A stretch of 13,980 nt of DNA from an uncultured Collinsella sp. GTDB lineage: Bacteria > Actinomycetota > Coriobacteriia > Coriobacteriales > Coriobacteriaceae. Each line of letters begins with the position of its first letter. Position 1 is the stretch's first letter. The notes beneath the pieces were generated by a model. The model was not told the origin of the DNA and did no database searches. It saw nothing but the letters and a program-made list of their open reading frames with translations. The DNA is taken from assembly GCA_958415665.1 (NCBI GenBank), contig CATYZK010000041.1, forward strand, positions 1 to 13,980. Reading direction: 5' to 3'. Of the stretch, positions 13,942 through 13,980 are shown piece by piece. Both the position numbers and the translations under genes were made by a program.

Positions 13942-13978
13942 CGCAAGACGGAAAGCACATTAAGTGCTTTCCTTTGCG
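13942..13978. other. Perfect 9-base stem-loop near the right edge
   Basis: GGAAAGCAC (13950-13958) and GTGCTTTCC (13964-13972) pair perfectly around ATTAA. An outer CGCAA/TTGCG pair (13942-13946, 13974-13978) extends the stem past a small asymmetric bulge. On the plus strand only three Ts follow, and on the minus strand there is no T-run, so terminator function is uncertain. No coding sequence is recognisable in 13806-13980. Confidence 0.4.
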
Positions 13979-13980
13979 TG

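Overview
The window is a GC-rich stretch of core chromosome. It carries a fatty-acid synthesis operon, a biotin-ligase gene, and a ribosomal-protein/elongation-factor cluster. Three things suggest a member of the Coriobacteriia (Actinomycetota), perhaps Collinsella or a relative: the high GC content, the Firmicutes-like order of the fab/acc genes combined with a fused AccDA carboxyltransferase, and the style of the S12 and EF-G proteins. This placement comes from recognition, not from a search.

Positions 27-9201 (minus strand) hold a ten-gene type II fatty-acid operon read fabH-acpP-fabK-fabD-fabG-fabF-accB-fabZ-accC-accDA. It encodes a complete initiation and elongation set plus acetyl-CoA carboxylase. 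Accessory enzymes such as AcpS are not here. Gaps run from a 14-base overlap to 52 bases, and every gene has a Shine-Dalgarno sequence. Acetyl-CoA is carboxylated by AccB/AccC/AccDA, FabD moves malonyl to AcpP, FabH primes, FabF condenses, and FabG, FabZ and FabK complete each cycle. The enoyl reductase is the flavoprotein FabK rather than FabI. A near-perfect palindrome overlaps the accDA stop codon at the left edge.

Positions 9202-9377 are a divergent control region between fabH and birA. It contains two copies of a 16-base palindrome whose centres are 48 bases apart, placed where they could control both directions. No regulator gene lies in the window. birA (9378-10154, plus) encodes a short biotin-protein ligase without a DNA-binding domain. 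Its expected substrate is the AccB encoded in the divergent operon.

Positions 10207-13980 (minus strand) hold rpsL-rpsG-fusA-rpsJ, ending in a strong intrinsic terminator that faces the 3' end of birA. The str cluster here lacks tuf, and rpsJ is followed by a terminator instead of rplC and the rest of the S10 operon. rpsL and rpsJ both start with TTG. A good sigma-70-type promoter sits about 95 bases upstream of rpsL, and a terminator-like hairpin lies upstream of that. S12 carries Arg at position 88, where most bacteria have Lys.

I see no mobile elements, CRISPR arrays, tRNAs, rRNAs or phage genes, and no evidence of a wholly new system. The points most worth a second look are the twin palindromes, the Arg88 S12, the relocated rpsJ, the AccDA fusion and the TAG-rich stop codons of the fab/birA region.
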